Below are positions 49,201-60,833 of a stretch of DNA of 64,000 nt, one piece after another; the first letter of the stretch is position 1; the number at the start of each line of letters is the position of its first letter. The position numbers and the translations under genes were made by a program. The notes under the pieces were generated by a model that searched no databases, was not told the origin of the DNA, and saw nothing but the letters and a program-made list of their open reading frames with translations. The stretch covers positions 15,054,913-15,118,912 of the forward strand of contig NC_051131.1 of the NCBI RefSeq assembly GCF_014839805.1, in the 5' to 3' direction. This stretch comes from Manduca sexta (lineage: Eukaryota; Arthropoda; Insecta; Lepidoptera; Sphingidae).

Positions 49201-51840
49201 TTGATGGTAAATGATTATCAATGCACAAAAACATCAATAAATCAGTTTTGTTTATTCAAAATATGTTTTTGTGAGAACATGCTTATTTTTAATTTGAAAT
49301 TATTGGGATGTTTTCTCGTTGATTTGATACTGCCTAAATATGGTGACAACACTAATGCTCTTAGACTAGTTCTGCAGCCAGGATAAGACATAAATTTGAT
49401 CATTATATCTAATCTGAACCGTCGTAAAAAGCTGAAGATTTTTTTGTTTCAATAAAAATAATGTAGAATAGCCCATTTATTAAGTATGTCGATATACTAT
49501 GTTACATCATGTAATAACCAATAGGAGTAGAGCATTAATGCAAAATGTTGCAAGGAAAAAAAATCAGCAGGGAAAAAAATCGTTTTCAGAGCTTCCGTTA
49601 CGTGCATTGCGAAAACGCAACAAAAACGTATGACGGAATTGTGCCTTTTAAAAAAATTTTACATATACATATATTTAAAAACAAAGTCTCCCGCCACATC
49701 TGCCTGTCTATCTGAACGCAATAAAATTAAAAACTACCCAAAGGATTTCGATAACATTTTGCTATGGAGATAGTTTGAGACTGTGGGAAGGACATGGCCA
49801 TTTATCCCAGTATATATAAAGTAATGCGCTGTATGTTCCCTCTTCCTCCCACCAAACGTAATTCCCGGAGTGCCGTACTGAGGCCGTGCCTGGCGCAGGT
49901 GTTCCACGCGGTGTCGCTGGAGGCGCTGCACACGGCGCGCGTGCCGCCGCTCTGCAACGGACTCATCAAGCCCGTGCACAACGTCGCCACCGTCGAGCTC
50001 TCCGCCGTCGTCATCGAGGGCATCAGGTGAGCACCATGGTGCTGAGAGGGACTCATGATGTGAGTTCATCACATGACGAGTCCATGTCTTCATAGAGATA
50101 CAGTTTAACCCATTGACTGTGGCAGCAAAAGAATGAATTATCGACCACAGCAGACTTCACGTCACGAGTGTGTCCTCCCGCACTGGTCTGTAGCGGCGCG
50201 ATGCGAGTGAGTGAAACAGTCTTAGATAGGTACACACTATTGTATGCTAGCTGTACATTCGTTGCGTCCAAAAAAAACGAACTTTTGAGTGAACCGCAGT
50301 CAACGTGTTAAATCATGAGCGATCTCAATCTCAATTTTCAATCCGATTTCGAGAATGAACCAATCAAAACTTAAAACTCATTTGTAAGGATGTCAAAAAA
50401 CATTTGTCCTGATTGGTCCATTTTTAAAATAGATTGACAAATATGATTGGAATCGTGTAATAAAGATGGCGGTTACAAGTGGAACCACATTCGCCTAGCA
50501 ATCTTGTGGGCTGCAATCAGCGACACAAGACTGTATAAAGCTCAATTTGGCAGTCGTTCCCGCAACGCGCTGCTGAACGGCGACACGGAGCACTACGACT
50601 GGGACCAGGGCTACACGTGCCACCAGCTCGGCTCCGGCGCCATCGTGGTGCAGCTCGCGCAGCCCTACATGCTCTCCTCCATCCGCATGCTGCTGTGGGA
50701 CTGCGACTACCGGCACTACTCCTACTACGTCGAGACCTCGCTCAACTACTGGGACTGGGAGATGGTGGCGGATCGGACTCGGGACGCTTGTAGGTGAGTG
50801 TCTTGCACCAACGCCAGGGTGGGTTAGATTTGAAATGATGGGTTTGCTGGTGGTGGGAAGGTGTAAAACCCGTCATAGTGGTGCGCAAAAGTGTGCCGCA
50901 TTCCGAAATTAGCCTATGTATTTTTGGCTTCAAACAGGTCGTCATAATTGTGTGGACTGGCGTCAGTGACACTCTATCTGGACCCTACTACACTTACAGG
51001 GGCAGTGGAGTCATTTAAAATTGACCATATAAAAAACACATTTCCTTCAGGTCCTGGCAAGTGATTTACTTCACACCGCGGCCGGTCTCCATCATCAGAA
51101 TAATCGGCACCAACAACTCTGTTAACGAGGTAATATTTTATGTAGTGTTGTAGCTCAACCAGTATGAACAGTATGCTGTTCAGTGATATACAGATAATAC
51201 GTGGAGTCCAACTAATATCTTCGAGACTCAAACTAATTTCACTTACTTGATGTACTAGGAACCAGATGAGGCTATATTATTACCATTTTTATCCAGTTTA
51301 GTATGGTATAGTCCCAATTATTTAATGGAGACCTGTAAGTAATTTTATGATGTATAGATTTTTTCGTTCTCCCAGGTGTTCCACCTGGTGCACCTGGAGT
51401 GCCCAGCGCAAGTGGAGGAGGCTCGCGAGGACCCCGCCGCCAAGAAACAGAGACCCTCACCGCAGGAGAACAGGCTGAACCCCAGCAATGGTGAGATACC
51501 CAACAATCATAAGTACTGAACTGAATAATTCATATTTCCAATGACCCCTGCATACTGACTTATTACAAATTTTCATGCATAAAATCGATCTTTGCGTAAT
51601 AGGTTGATGTTGCATTATTTAGGGCGACAGTCTTCAAGCTCTGGGCGGTATCGAGTCCTTATTCTAATTTCCCACTGCTAACACTAATACAACCATGACG
51701 ATATAATTCCCCCAGGCTCGAGCAGTGACGCGTCGCGTGCGTCCCCCCCTCCCGCGGCGGAGGGGCCGGCAGATCCCCCCCGCGCGCGGTCGCTGCCGCC
51801 CGCCGAGACCGCCACAGAGGCGGACGAGTACAACGACTGA
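45153..51840 (+). CDS. BTBD9: BTB/POZ domain-containing protein 9 (14 coding exons)
   Basis: Exons: 45153-45225, 45393-45556, 46342-46405, 46736-46892, 47207-47306, 47679-47807, 48114-48273, 48492-48714, 48869-49028, 49899-50026, 50554-50793, 51051-51129, 51376-51490 and 51716-51840. All phases agree, giving 638 residues (human 612). The BTB domain (about 28-135) carries the hallmark YSDVTLIVEGQRIPAHKVI and YFRALLYGGMRE. BACK follows (LRNVCSVLDAARLYGLDAL, RDSFFAPEVDIFKAVCNWF). Then come two discoidin-like (F5/8 type C) folds, one from ALLDGDTDNYDMERGY to SNTVNKVFH and one from ALLNGDTEHYDWDQGY to NNSVNEVFH. The tail is Ser/Pro/Ala-rich and ends EADEYND. BTBD9 is a Cullin-3 substrate adaptor; in flies and mammals it affects dopamine signalling, sleep fragmentation and iron handling. 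The second discoidin fold begins in an exon coding SRSRNALLNGDT, very close to vertebrate sequence. Confidence 0.96.
45731..46234 (+). mobile_element. 3' end of an RTE-type non-LTR retrotransposon (BTBD9 intron 2)
   Basis: A 148-codon open frame (45731-46177) reads LDSCLLPCLLYGAQTW, MERSVLGIKLKDK, KWKWAGHIARTTDNRWT and KPKDRWVDEILKTAG. These are the conserved C-terminal motifs of insect endonuclease/reverse-transcriptase polyproteins of the RTE/BovB kind. The reverse transcriptase core and endonuclease are missing, so this is a 5'-truncated copy. The stop is followed by a ~55-nt A/T-rich 3' UTR and a (TA)n tail. It is inserted in the sense orientation of BTBD9, between the two exons that encode the BTB domain. 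The frame is still open, so the insertion may be fairly young. Confidence 0.8.
46235..46271. repeat. (TA)n microsatellite at the RTE 3' end
   Basis: About 18 TA dinucleotides directly after AAATAAAGGC. Simple tails of this kind are usual at the 3' end of RTE-type elements, so it is best read as part of the insertion. Confidence 0.8.
49420..49800 (+). mobile_element. Decayed Helitron copy (BTBD9 intron 9)
   Basis: Carries ordered, diverged words of the 786-1544 element: ATAGCCCATTTATTAAG, AACCAATAGGAGTAGAGCA, GAGCTTCCGTTACGTGC, ACGTATGACGGAATTGTG, CCACATCTGCCTGTCTATC and GAGATAGTTTGAGACTGTGG. The terminal hairpin and CTAG are not visible. It ends about 100 nt before the acceptor of the exon at 49899. 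Confidence 0.55.
50310..50473. mobile_element. MITE-like repeat, family M1, copy 3 (BTBD9 intron 10)
   Basis: Contains TTCAATCCGATTTCGAGAATG, CCTGATTGGTCCATTTTTAA and a right end GTAATAAAGATGGCGGTTAC. Same order as in the copy at 19027-19200. It ends ~80 nt before the next BTBD9 exon. Confidence 0.55.
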
Positions 51841-53406
51841 CCCGCCATCCGCCCCAGAAGCGCCGCCGCACGTACTGACGACCTCTCCAGCTGCCTACCC
51901 GTGTGAATTGACATCCGTTTCTAGAATATTCTGAAGATGGATCTGTCTATCTATCCTCTGTCAGAAGATAGAAGTATGTGTCTAATATCCATTGTAACTT
52001 AACATATTATTGGGTGTTTTTACGTAAACACAACAAAGTGATTTCACTAGATTTCGTAAGCGTAGTGAGGTCGAATAGTATAGTAGCGAGGAATTTTGTG
52101 TTTCTCGGCCGGCACAATTATAAACATCAGACGAAAAACTTGCTCACCTTTTTTAATTATTTAATATGACTTCTTAAATCGATGATACAATTCGGTAAGA
52201 TAAATCTGTGTCAGTAAATTTTGAATAATTATGCATTTCGTGCATTGGCTCTACACTGATAAGGTCTATGTTAATAATCTTGAACTTATTTAGTTTAAAT
52301 ACAGAAGTTTTAATATGTTGCAATAAGGAGCATCTCCACCAAGCACATCTATGTATATTATATAAGAAAAAAATAAGTGACTTAAAAGTCGTTACCCAAC
52401 AATACTACATAAGAGGTGGTACGTCCCTTGCAATCTTCTTTATAGGAACTTGCACTACATGCGTTAGTTAGTTGGGTACCCATAAATAAAACATTAATAT
52501 ATGCAACAATCACAAGATTACCTGTTTAGTTATTTAGTTTTTAAGCGCATTTTTCTAGTCTTTACTGTATATGTTGTAATTTTCTCTTCTAAATATAAGG
52601 GCGGTTTTTGAATGATCCGATGTTTTGATTTGATAGTATTAAAATGTATTTGGAATCTATGTATTAGGCGTCAGTACTCGTTGAGTATGCGATGTTAGCA
52701 TTATCGATATCGATTATTCTATTGTATAAACAGGATACATACTCGGCACATGGAATTTTTATTCACCCACATTTAATTATTCTCATGCACTTGTACAAAA
52801 TTGTAATGGCCACTGTAATCGAAAACTGTTATATACTTATACTTTTCAATTACCGATATTGTAACTTTTGATCGAGTCACTAGTTAGTTAGTTAGTGTTT
52901 GTCATTGATTTGAAAGAGATTTTCTAATCAAAAATCGCTCTTAATAATATAATAATTAAGCACAGTTTAGGTAAGTTTTTTTGTCATTCATATTATCGAT
53001 AGTTTACAAAATAATGTAGTATTAAATAATGTTAAGCTGTTTTTTTCATGTCATATAAGGAACCTATCAATTTATAATGCATATAACATTTAGAATAACA
53101 TAAAAACAAATATCCATAAAACTATAATTCTCAATTATATTACAGATAACTTCATCAATAATTTTCATATGTTAATTATACTGAATATCAAGTATACTTA
53201 CTAGATGTAGAAAAGTAAAATTTGGACGAATGAATGAAAATGAACTGAATATTACTCAAGAGTTTCCTTGAGTGGTGTGATAATGACTTACGCAGTAGAA
53301 TGTAAAGGGTTCACAGTAGAACTGTTGATCCTGTCATATCACAGTGAGATTATGAAATTCTTGCAAAATTGGGGCAATTTCGGTGGCATATTAAGTTTAC
53401 CCACCT

Positions 53407-53495
53407 GTCTTAGGCCTTAGGCCAACGTGGTGGATGAAAGCCTGAACTGTCCCTTACAGGAAGAGGCCCAGCGATGGGTCAGTATTACAGGGCTA
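53407..53495 (+). mobile_element. LINE 3'-end remnant
   Basis: Reads CCTTAGGCCAACGTGGTGGA, AAGCCTGAACTGTCCC, AGGAAGAGGCCCAGCGATGG and then GTCAGTATTACAGGGC. 'acgtggtggac ... gaggcccagcagtgggacagtatacagggc' is the usual layout of a common insect LINE 3' end. No coding sequence is left. Confidence 0.5.
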
Positions 53496-54572
53496 ATATT
53501 ATATCTTCCTTCTAGACGTAGTGCTATATGGAGCGGAATTATTGCGTATTTTTACTGCCTATAGTGGCATATTAAAACTGAGCTGTTAGAAATGTCCTAA
53601 AATAAAAAAAAATTAGATTATTTGATAAAAATGCTATAAATGCCCGCGTTCATCTGCCTTTCCTTGTCTGAGGGGTTTCTCTAAAGGTCCAAACGCATAA
53701 ACAACGAGCGAAAACCATTTAAATGTTTTATCTACCATCAGGGTCCCTCCGATAGGGATTGGCGCTGCAATCGGGCATTGGGTATGTGTATAGTATGCTT
53801 AATGTAAATACAACGCGTATCATGTAGTTAATAGTTTAAGAAACTGCAAATGTAGTCGACAAGAAGAAAGAATTAGAATATTATGTAGAAATACGATAGA
53901 TTAAGGATCGCCATTACAATTTTATTTCATATTTCGTGTTATTTTTAAACCTTTTCAGTGTTAATCTTTATCGTGTTTTGGCTGTTTGTTTTCATAAATT
54001 GTTACTTTAATAGTACTCTAAAAGAAAGGCATAGGTGAAGTCATCTTAATGTTGCACTATTTTGATACTTATGTTGGTCTTTGAAGTTAAACTGAGCACG
54101 GTAGATAAAACGCGCATTATTTACTCAATAATAAGTTCATTTCTATATCGTGCGCCGTGAATGTTTTTATTTCTAAATATATCTACGAATAAGTTATGTA
54201 AGTTTAGAATATTGTGACTGGTGAACATTTTTTTTTAATAATTTTATATATGTGATTAAAGTTTAACACTTTGAATGCCTTTACGATACGATAAAAACAA
54301 GATTAGGGATTTTGTAAATCATCTTTGACAATTTTTTTAAACATTATGTGCTTCATTTTTAGGAGGCATTCAATTTGTTATCGGTAGTTGAGAAGAAGAA
54401 ATGTACAAGTAATTTGGATGGCGTGAGGGCGACGGACGTAGTATTTTATACCTTCCTAATAATTCATTTATCAATAAAGATTTTTATGAGAAATATATAA
54501 ACTCATATCCAACAGTGCGACGACGCAGCACTTAAATAGTTTGTAGTTGCAGGTTATGGTTGATACCTTCCC

Positions 54573-54939
54573 TTAAGGTGGTAGCTCAAGGTCCATTTTC
54601 ATACATTTTGTTTCGGCTTTAATCTGGGTAACTAAACAAGTATTGGCAAGTAAAGAATTTAAATTCACGTCTAGTTAGTGATTAGTTCTCGCAGTTGAAA
54701 GAAAAATGTAAAAATAATTAATAACCATGGATATTTCGGCCTTTAAAATTTAATATGACGAAATTTTAAAGGCAGAAATATCCATGATTATTAATTATTT
54801 TTACATTTTTCTTTCAACTGCGAGAACTAATCACTAACTAGACGTGAATTTAAATTCTTTACTTGCCAATACTTGTTTAGTTACCCAGATTAAAGGCGAA
54901 ACAAAATGTATGAAAATGGACCTTGAGGTATCGCCTTAA
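54573..54939. mobile_element. Foldback (hairpin) MITE with TTAA flanks, 367 bp
   Basis: Almost the whole element is an inverted repeat. The left arm runs TTAAGGTGGTAGCTCAAGGTC onward to about 54745. The right arm returns as its reverse complement to GACCTTGAGGTATCGCCTTAA at 54939. Arms are ~170 bp with very few mismatches, around a ~25-base AT-rich centre near 54750-54778. TTAA at both outer edges suggests piggyBac-type insertion. It lies in the BTBD9 downstream region, so a long transcript could form a perfect RNA hairpin. Confidence 0.85.
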
Positions 54940-55513
54940 ATTATGGAATAAGGGAGAAAACAAAGATATATTTGATTTTAAAATTGAAATATTTATTTCA
55001 TTATCTAATTGTGGTTCATTGTGTAATGCTAACAGAAATGACAAGATTCTTTTCAGTACCTTTAGGTCTAAATTGGCATTCTACGTACCGTCGCGAAAAA
55101 GGAAAAGGGTGTTTGTCTATATAAGTGTTAAAGTAATATAATAAAATCAACAGTAATTTGAGATTTTGGTAATGATCAATTGAAAGTAGTCGGTAAGTTA
55201 CAGCGATATGTGATCACTTATTGTTCATTACATTTATTATGGTCAGTGTAAAACCGCATGTTGAGGTAACTTTGAATTCGTTATCAGAACAAGCTATAAT
55301 TACATAAGACCTGCACCCTTTAGGTTACTGTGATAAAACATTGCGATTTTGTTATATAAATTAAGACAAAAAATATGTTAAATAAGTTTGAGATAATGTC
55401 TTTGTAATTAGTGAATTATCTGTTTGTGCCGTCTGTAATATGGCGTGATGTTAAGAATAAAGTAATTTGGAAAATGAGTTTACTGTTTTATTGATTAAAC
55501 GTCATTTAATACA

Positions 55514-56122
55514 TGGGGCATTCCACGTGAAGCGGGCACGAAAAAACTCGATGTCTCAGATTTTCGTAATATTTCATTATGTTATACCTGTATATGTCCT
55601 CGATCCAGATACAAAATATTATTAAAGTATAAAGCCTGGTTAGCGAGTAAAAGGACTTTGAAGTTTTGACTGGCCGGCTGGTATACGCCACTTCAAATCC
55701 AATTATCAAGTTTTTAAATGTTACAATAAAATAAATAAAGCAATGAAATAAATACTTCATTTAATGAGCTTTTTTATTGTATTTTTGGAAATTGAAAAAT
55801 GATTTCTTTTCTTTGAAAAAAATGTGTTTGAAAGTTTCAAATTTGAATTTCACAAAGTTGGCATATTTATATATTTTTTTTCTAAAAATAGTTACTATTG
55901 TATAGATAATCCCTGCGAAGTTTCATAATGGGCTGAGAAGTGGTTTAGGAGCTAGACCGATTACAGTGCCGAAGCGCGGCGGTCGCCAGAAAGAGCGAAG
56001 TAGTAAAATCTTTCAATTAAACTAAATACTTTCGATCAGAGTATTTTATCATGTTTTGCATCGCTCTAACGATTCAATTACATCTGATTATATAATGTAT
56101 ATATATAAAGTGGAATGCCCCA
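55514..56122. mobile_element. Putative non-autonomous DNA transposon with 13-bp terminal inverted repeats
   Basis: TGGGGCATTCCAC at 55514-55526 is exactly matched in reverse complement by GTGGAATGCCCCA at 56110-56122, 609 bp apart. The interior is AT-rich and has no transposase. Only one copy is in the window, so the element call depends on the paired ends alone. Confidence 0.45.
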
Positions 56123-56315
56123 CATTATAGTACATACTTGTTTTATACCATATTATTGTACAAAGTATTATTGTATTGCTGTTTACCCTTTCGCATACAG
56201 TCAACATTAAAATTCATTGCTGAATGATATTGACCTGCACATGCAAAAATATGCTTCTATAAAACAGATTTTGATAAATAAAAGCACGCAATATTATGAT
56301 TATGGTTTATTATAA

Positions 56316-57476
56316 TTAAGTGAGTTGTGGTCCTTGTTCTCTGACCATAGCAGTGTGTTTGCGGAATAATTTGCTTGAGTCTACAATATCAGGGTTATTC
56401 TCATCTGCAAAGTCATCTAGTCTCTTTCTCAATAGCAGCTTTAGTTTCTCTATACTCTCTTTATCATTTAAAGCAGATATTCCTATAATATCCTCAAAAG
56501 ATATGCATTTTTCAGGTCTTATTTCTTCTGGAATTTTGTGTAGAATATGTTCTATATTTCTGTATGCTTCTTTAATTTCATTAAATGTCTGTTCTGCTCC
56601 TTCCAAATCCATTTTATTAACAGCTAAGACTGCTGGTTTTTCTAATAATTCTGGATTATAAAGTTCTAATTCCTGGTTCAGTAAAAGTACTGTCTCTAAA
56701 CAGGATCTTTTTGGATATTTGGGGTTCAACTGAAAACCTTTTACATCAGCTATGAAAAGTAATAATTTTGTTCTTTCTACATGCTTAAGAAACATATGGC
56801 CGAGCCCTACATTGACGTGGGCTCCTTCTATTAACCCTGGTAAGTCTGCAATTGATATCTGTCTCTTATCTGAATATATCATCACACCTTTGTTGGGTTT
56901 GATGGTTGTAAAAGGGTAGTCGGCTATGCGAGGCTTTGCTCTTGATATTGCTTTTAGTAATGAACTTTTTCCGGCATTTGGAAATCCCACTAAACCAATG
57001 TCTGCGATTAATTTTAAATCTAATCGTATGTGATGTGTTTGACCGAAGTGACCGAGGAAATTGTTCTGCGGAGTGCCGCCAGGGCCGCCTCTCGCTATTA
57101 TGACAGTGTCGTCCTCATTATCAATCGAGCCCAAAACTTTACCATCCTCTCTATACACAGTAACACCCAATGGAACCTCTAGTTTTACGTCGGTACCTGG
57201 ATTACCAACTATTTTTGTTTTTCTGCTGTCTTCACCGTGTCCGGCAGTGATTGTCTTCCCTCTGTGTTTGGTCATAATATTTTTGAGATTAGCATCTTCT
57301 TTTCCCACGCAGTAAATACAGCCTCCTTGCCCGCCTAGTCCTCCAAACTTTGGAAGTCCCGTCCCACCAGTACCGCCTTTAACATGCAATCTCACAGAAT
57401 CAATAAATTTACTTCGGAGATAGTTCCGAGGTTTTTTGAATTCTTTCGCAAATAGCGTTCGCAATATTAAAACCAT
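56316..57476 (-). CDS. GTPBP10: GTP-binding protein 10, Obg-family mitochondrial ribosome-assembly GTPase (single exon)
   Basis: Intronless frame of 386 residues. Residues 1-25 are basic and free of acidic clusters (MVLILRTLFAKEFKKPRNYL), fitting a mitochondrial targeting region. The Obg fold (about 26-155) has the glycine-rich HVKGGTGGTGLPKFGGLGG and GGPGGTPQNNF stretches. The G domain has G1 GFPNAGKSS (164-172), a G2-type PFTTIKPNKG, G3 DLPGLIEGAH (from 211), G4 NKMD (287-290) and G5 SAL (334-336). Human GTPBP10 carries the same GLVGFPNAGKSSLL and ISVADLPGLIEGAH-like segments, and the length agrees (387). It acts in late maturation of the mitochondrial large ribosomal subunit. The other animal Obg paralogue, MTG2, is less similar. 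Head-to-head with PGAP3. Confidence 0.93.
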   Translation of the reverse strand: MVLILRTLFAKEFKKPRNYLRSKFIDSVRLHVKGGTGGTGLPKFGGLGGQGGCIYCVGKEDANLKNIMTKHRGKTITAGHGEDSRKTKIVGNPGTDVKLEVPLGVTVYREDGKVLGSIDNEDDTVIIARGGPGGTPQNNFLGHFGQTHHIRLDLKLIADIGLVGFPNAGKSSLLKAISRAKPRIADYPFTTIKPNKGVMIYSDKRQISIADLPGLIEGAHVNVGLGHMFLKHVERTKLLLFIADVKGFQLNPKYPKRSCLETVLLLNQELELYNPELLEKPAVLAVNKMDLEGAEQTFNEIKEAYRNIEHILHKIPEEIRPEKCISFEDIIGISALNDKESIEKLKLLLRKRLDDFADENNPDIVDSSKLFRKHTAMVREQGPQLT

Positions 57477-57864
57477 TTCTAATGTTATTTGTAACGAAAT
57501 ATGTCTTAGGCACTCATGTTTATATTTTTATGTTTTTTGGTTATTTTTTATCTCTTTTATTTTGCATCTGCTGTTCCTACTTGTTCCATCATTTTTGTCA
57601 ATACTTTCAGCATATATTATTTAATGATAAAGTGAGTTTTTGAACTGCATTGCTTAATATGTAATAAAATATGTATGGAACGTACCGTAAGAATATTGAT
57701 TTGTATTTGTCATATTAGTAGACATTATTTGTCAGTTGTCTCTTATCATCGGGTTGCCGATATGTTTAGTAAACATTGAAATTATGTATCTATAACTCTC
57801 TGTGATATTTGAGTTTATCAGGGCTAATAATTAAAAAAGTTGTTGTAGCAATCTGAAACACAAT
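57477..57864. promoter_or_regulatory. Bidirectional promoter interval, GTPBP10 / PGAP3
   Basis: 388 bases between two diverging start codons. Short spacing with no room for separate upstream regions suggests a shared promoter. It is AT-rich; I see no canonical TATA box or initiator that can be assigned with confidence. Confidence 0.5.
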
Positions 57865-60833
57865 ATGTATTCGCTTGGTATTTTCCTTGTACTTTTATGT
57901 CATAATTTAGTTCCTGCAGCCTCCAGTGTAGGTGACCGCTCAAATATGTACCAGAATTGCTTAAAATTTTGCATAAAGGGCAATTGTACTAATGGTAAGA
58001 TAACCACGTTATATTATTAAACGGTTTTGTAATTAATGTCTCGCCCTAGCTTTGTAATCTTCATTTAGCAATCATTATTTCAGATGGGTATCGTTTCAGC
58101 CCCAAATCTAGTATCCAGCAAGATTTTTGGTGTAAGTTGATAGGCTGGACTTGTTCCGATGAATGCAGGTACATTTGTATGTGGAACACTGTGGAGAAGT
58201 TCCAGGCACAGCATGGATATGTGCCTAAATTTCATGGCAAGGTACATACCTTCTGCATAGATCGTATAGCAATATTGGTTAATTTTGATGAATCGACCAG
58301 CTCAATCACCATTATGGGCTTTCTGTATCCTATATACAGTACCATTTTCTCAAAGGAAATTATTTTGGCTTGAGTTTTCATTTTTATAGTATTAATTTAA
58401 AAAATATTTAGCTGATTTTGATTTGTTGCTCAAAAGATCTATAACATTTCAGTGGCCATTTACAAGAATGCTGGGCATGCAAGAGCCGGCGTCAGCCATA
58501 GCATCAATGCTAAATTTAGCTACAAATGCATACATGTATGGAAGGATACGTAGTGAGTTCACTGTGAGGAAAGTGCCCATAGTACTCTTTTGGCATGGGT
58601 TTGCTCTTGTAAGTTAATAATTCATTACTACTAATGATATCAGAAATGAATAACAAAGAAAAAATATATATGTAAATAAATTTCTAGTCTTGGGTATAAT
58701 GTTGAAGAAATGACATATTCTTCTTACTAATATTTAATCTATTAACTGCATTACAGCAGTACCAATACTACTCAGAAATGGTTCTTTATTTTAGGCTGAG
58801 TACCTTATATTATGTTTTATAATTGCCTGTTACCTTGTAGCTACAAATGCCTTATTTAAAAATACAATATTGCTTGCACAATACTCTTTGGTTAGATATA
58901 AACAAAGAGACCAGTGGTGAAGGGTGAAAATTTCAAAAGGTAATGTGAGGCAAAACCAAATTGCCCTTAGTTAACATATCATGGCCATTTTAACAGAAAA
59001 AAAAACAAAGACAAATATAAAAAAACCTAAAAGGGAAGCTGAAGGATGGATGGATGGATGGAGGATGGTGATGGTGATCTGTGGAAGGACAATAATTAAA
59101 TATTTTTCAGGTGTGCATGAATGCATGGATGTGGTCTACTATATTCCATACAAGAGATACAGATTTTACCGAGTTTATGGATTATGCTTGTGCATTATCT
59201 ATGGTCATGGGACTCTTTATTGCTGTCATTGTTAGGTGGGTGGAAATGTTGTATTATGTAAGTTTTTTTTTAGCATATAAAGACTGTATTTATTAGAGGT
59301 TTTTTTAATTTTTTTTAGAACTGATTAGAGGTTCTTGTGGGGCTGTAATTCAGGGAAGATTTTTGGCTTACCATGATGGGTGCCCCTATTATCATGGTCA
59401 ATATGTTTATGCTGAGTTATATCTACCTAGCTACGGGGTTTCGAATAACAGAGACCTATAACTCTACCAAATTTTTTGATGGGTTTTCGAGAAGAACGCT
59501 CATGATTAGCGCCTCACAGATACAGGTGTTATGTTATTTTATTTTTATATGTGCACGTCACAGTGTCACCACTGCACCTGATGGTAAGTGGAGTGGGGTA
59601 CAATAGAATGTCGACTGACAAGAGATTAATGTTCCCTCGGCAGTCGCCACAATTGTGCCGGCCTGGTGGAACTGGATATACACAGGCTAATCCCGAATCA
59701 CGACACACTTCCTATGGCGGTTTTTAACACCTTGTGAACGGTGGTCGCTATCCGAGCGGATATAAAATGTATCCTACTACCAGCAAAATTTGTTAATCCG
59801 GTGTTCCGATATTTGAAAACAAATGTTTCGCTACAGGCTGTTCCACAACAGGAGGAAGTTCGCAGCTCTTCTACTCGTATCACCGCTACTGTTCTTCGTG
59901 ACGCACGCGCAGCGTCTGTACTCAGGGAGAATAGACTACGACCACAACATGAAAGTCAACATATTGTTTGGTAAGAATGAGGAATTAGGCAAACAAGGTG
60001 GTAAGTTGACGTGAGGGATTGCTACTGTCTGCCACACACATTGCTAGAGGAATAATTTATTTATTAGGTTTTTCAGCAGACTTAACACTACAATTCCAAT
60101 AATTAAAACATTATTACTTATAGTTATATTGTAAGCTCAAGTTAGGAAAACTCATCATGTGTATTATGATTGGACATATAAAGAACATAATAATCTATGG
60201 CTGAAAGATATATATGAGTTGATAATATTTTAGTAGGAGAAAATGTTTTTTCAAAAATAATAGGTGGCATAGTAGGTACCATAGATAGAATATCAAAGGA
60301 CCAGTTTTTCTTAATAGTTATCAAATCTAAGTATTCATCTTTGTCAATAGGAGTGGTGGGCTCTATAATATGGCTGTGTTGGTCCTTCTTCCATTATCTG
60401 GCTGGTAGACGGTACATGTGGCGCATGATCGCCTTCACCTTGTTGTCTGGTGCTGCACTCTCCCTGGAGGTTTTGGATTTCCCCCCCAACTACAATTTTG
60501 ATGCGCACGCGCTGTGGCATCTGGCGACTGTGCCTTTGCCTCTGCTTTTTTATCAGTAAGTTTATAATATTTTTATAAATATGGTAATTAGATGTATTTT
60601 TTGGATATCGAACTTCACGTTATCGATTACTAAAATCCAGTATGGATTCACGGAATATTAAAATACCCTAATTGGTAAAGATTGATATAAATACTGAACT
60701 CTAGTATCGTATATTTATTAATTTAGCAACATTGAAATAGTAATAACAAAAAACACGTGTTTTTTTCAGATTCGTGATAGACGATCTACGGTGGATGCAA
60801 GGGCTTGATGAGTTGGACCTTAAGATGGCATAA
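57865..60833 (+). CDS. PGAP3: Post-GPI attachment to proteins factor 3 (PGAP3/Per1), GPI fatty-acid remodelling (7 exons)
   Basis: Exons: 57865-57994, 58084-58241, 58453-58608, 59111-59235, 59837-59970, 60351-60555 and 60770-60833, joining to 323 residues (human 320). Residues 1-21 form a signal peptide ([18 protein letters not shown]). A cysteine-rich lumenal head follows ([29 protein letters not shown]), then HGKWPF. Seven membrane segments come next. The CREST-superfamily residues are present: the Ser/His/Asp region in [18 protein letters not shown] and the late His pair in [15 protein letters not shown]3 is a Golgi enzyme that removes the unsaturated sn-2 fatty acid of GPI anchors so that a saturated chain can be added. 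The protein ends KMA without a clear dilysine signal. Intron 4 contains retroelement debris near 59555-59790. AATAAA lies near 60972. Confidence 0.94.
59600..59790. repeat. Retroelement-like repeat in PGAP3 intron 4
   Basis: Contains GTCGACTGACAAGAGATTAA, CACAATTGTGCCGGCCTG, GGAACTGGATATACACAGG, then TTTTTAACACCTTGTGAACG and GTCGCTATCCGAGCGG. Parts match 33590-33690 and the CATAATTGTG family of l(3)mbt intron 4. The repeat ends just before PGAP3 exon 5. Confidence 0.5.

Larger units (their letters stand above)
51841..56315. other. BTBD9 3' UTR and convergent interval to GTPBP10
   Basis: BTBD9 (plus) and GTPBP10 (minus) converge here. Candidate BTBD9 polyadenylation signals include ATAAATAAAA near 52483 and AGAATAAAG near 55455. 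A GTPBP10 signal (minus AATAAA) lies at 56306-56311, only a few bases beyond its stop. The interval also carries a LINE-end remnant at 53407-53495, a TTAA-flanked foldback element at 54573-54939 and a terminal-inverted-repeat element at 55514-56122. No other gene is seen. Confidence 0.65.

Noticed and set aside
59340..59530. Alternative PGAP3 exon (frame with [15 protein letters not shown])
   Set aside because: The exon at 59837-59970 restores phase and matches the family; this stretch does not join in frame and resembles no PGAP3 segment.
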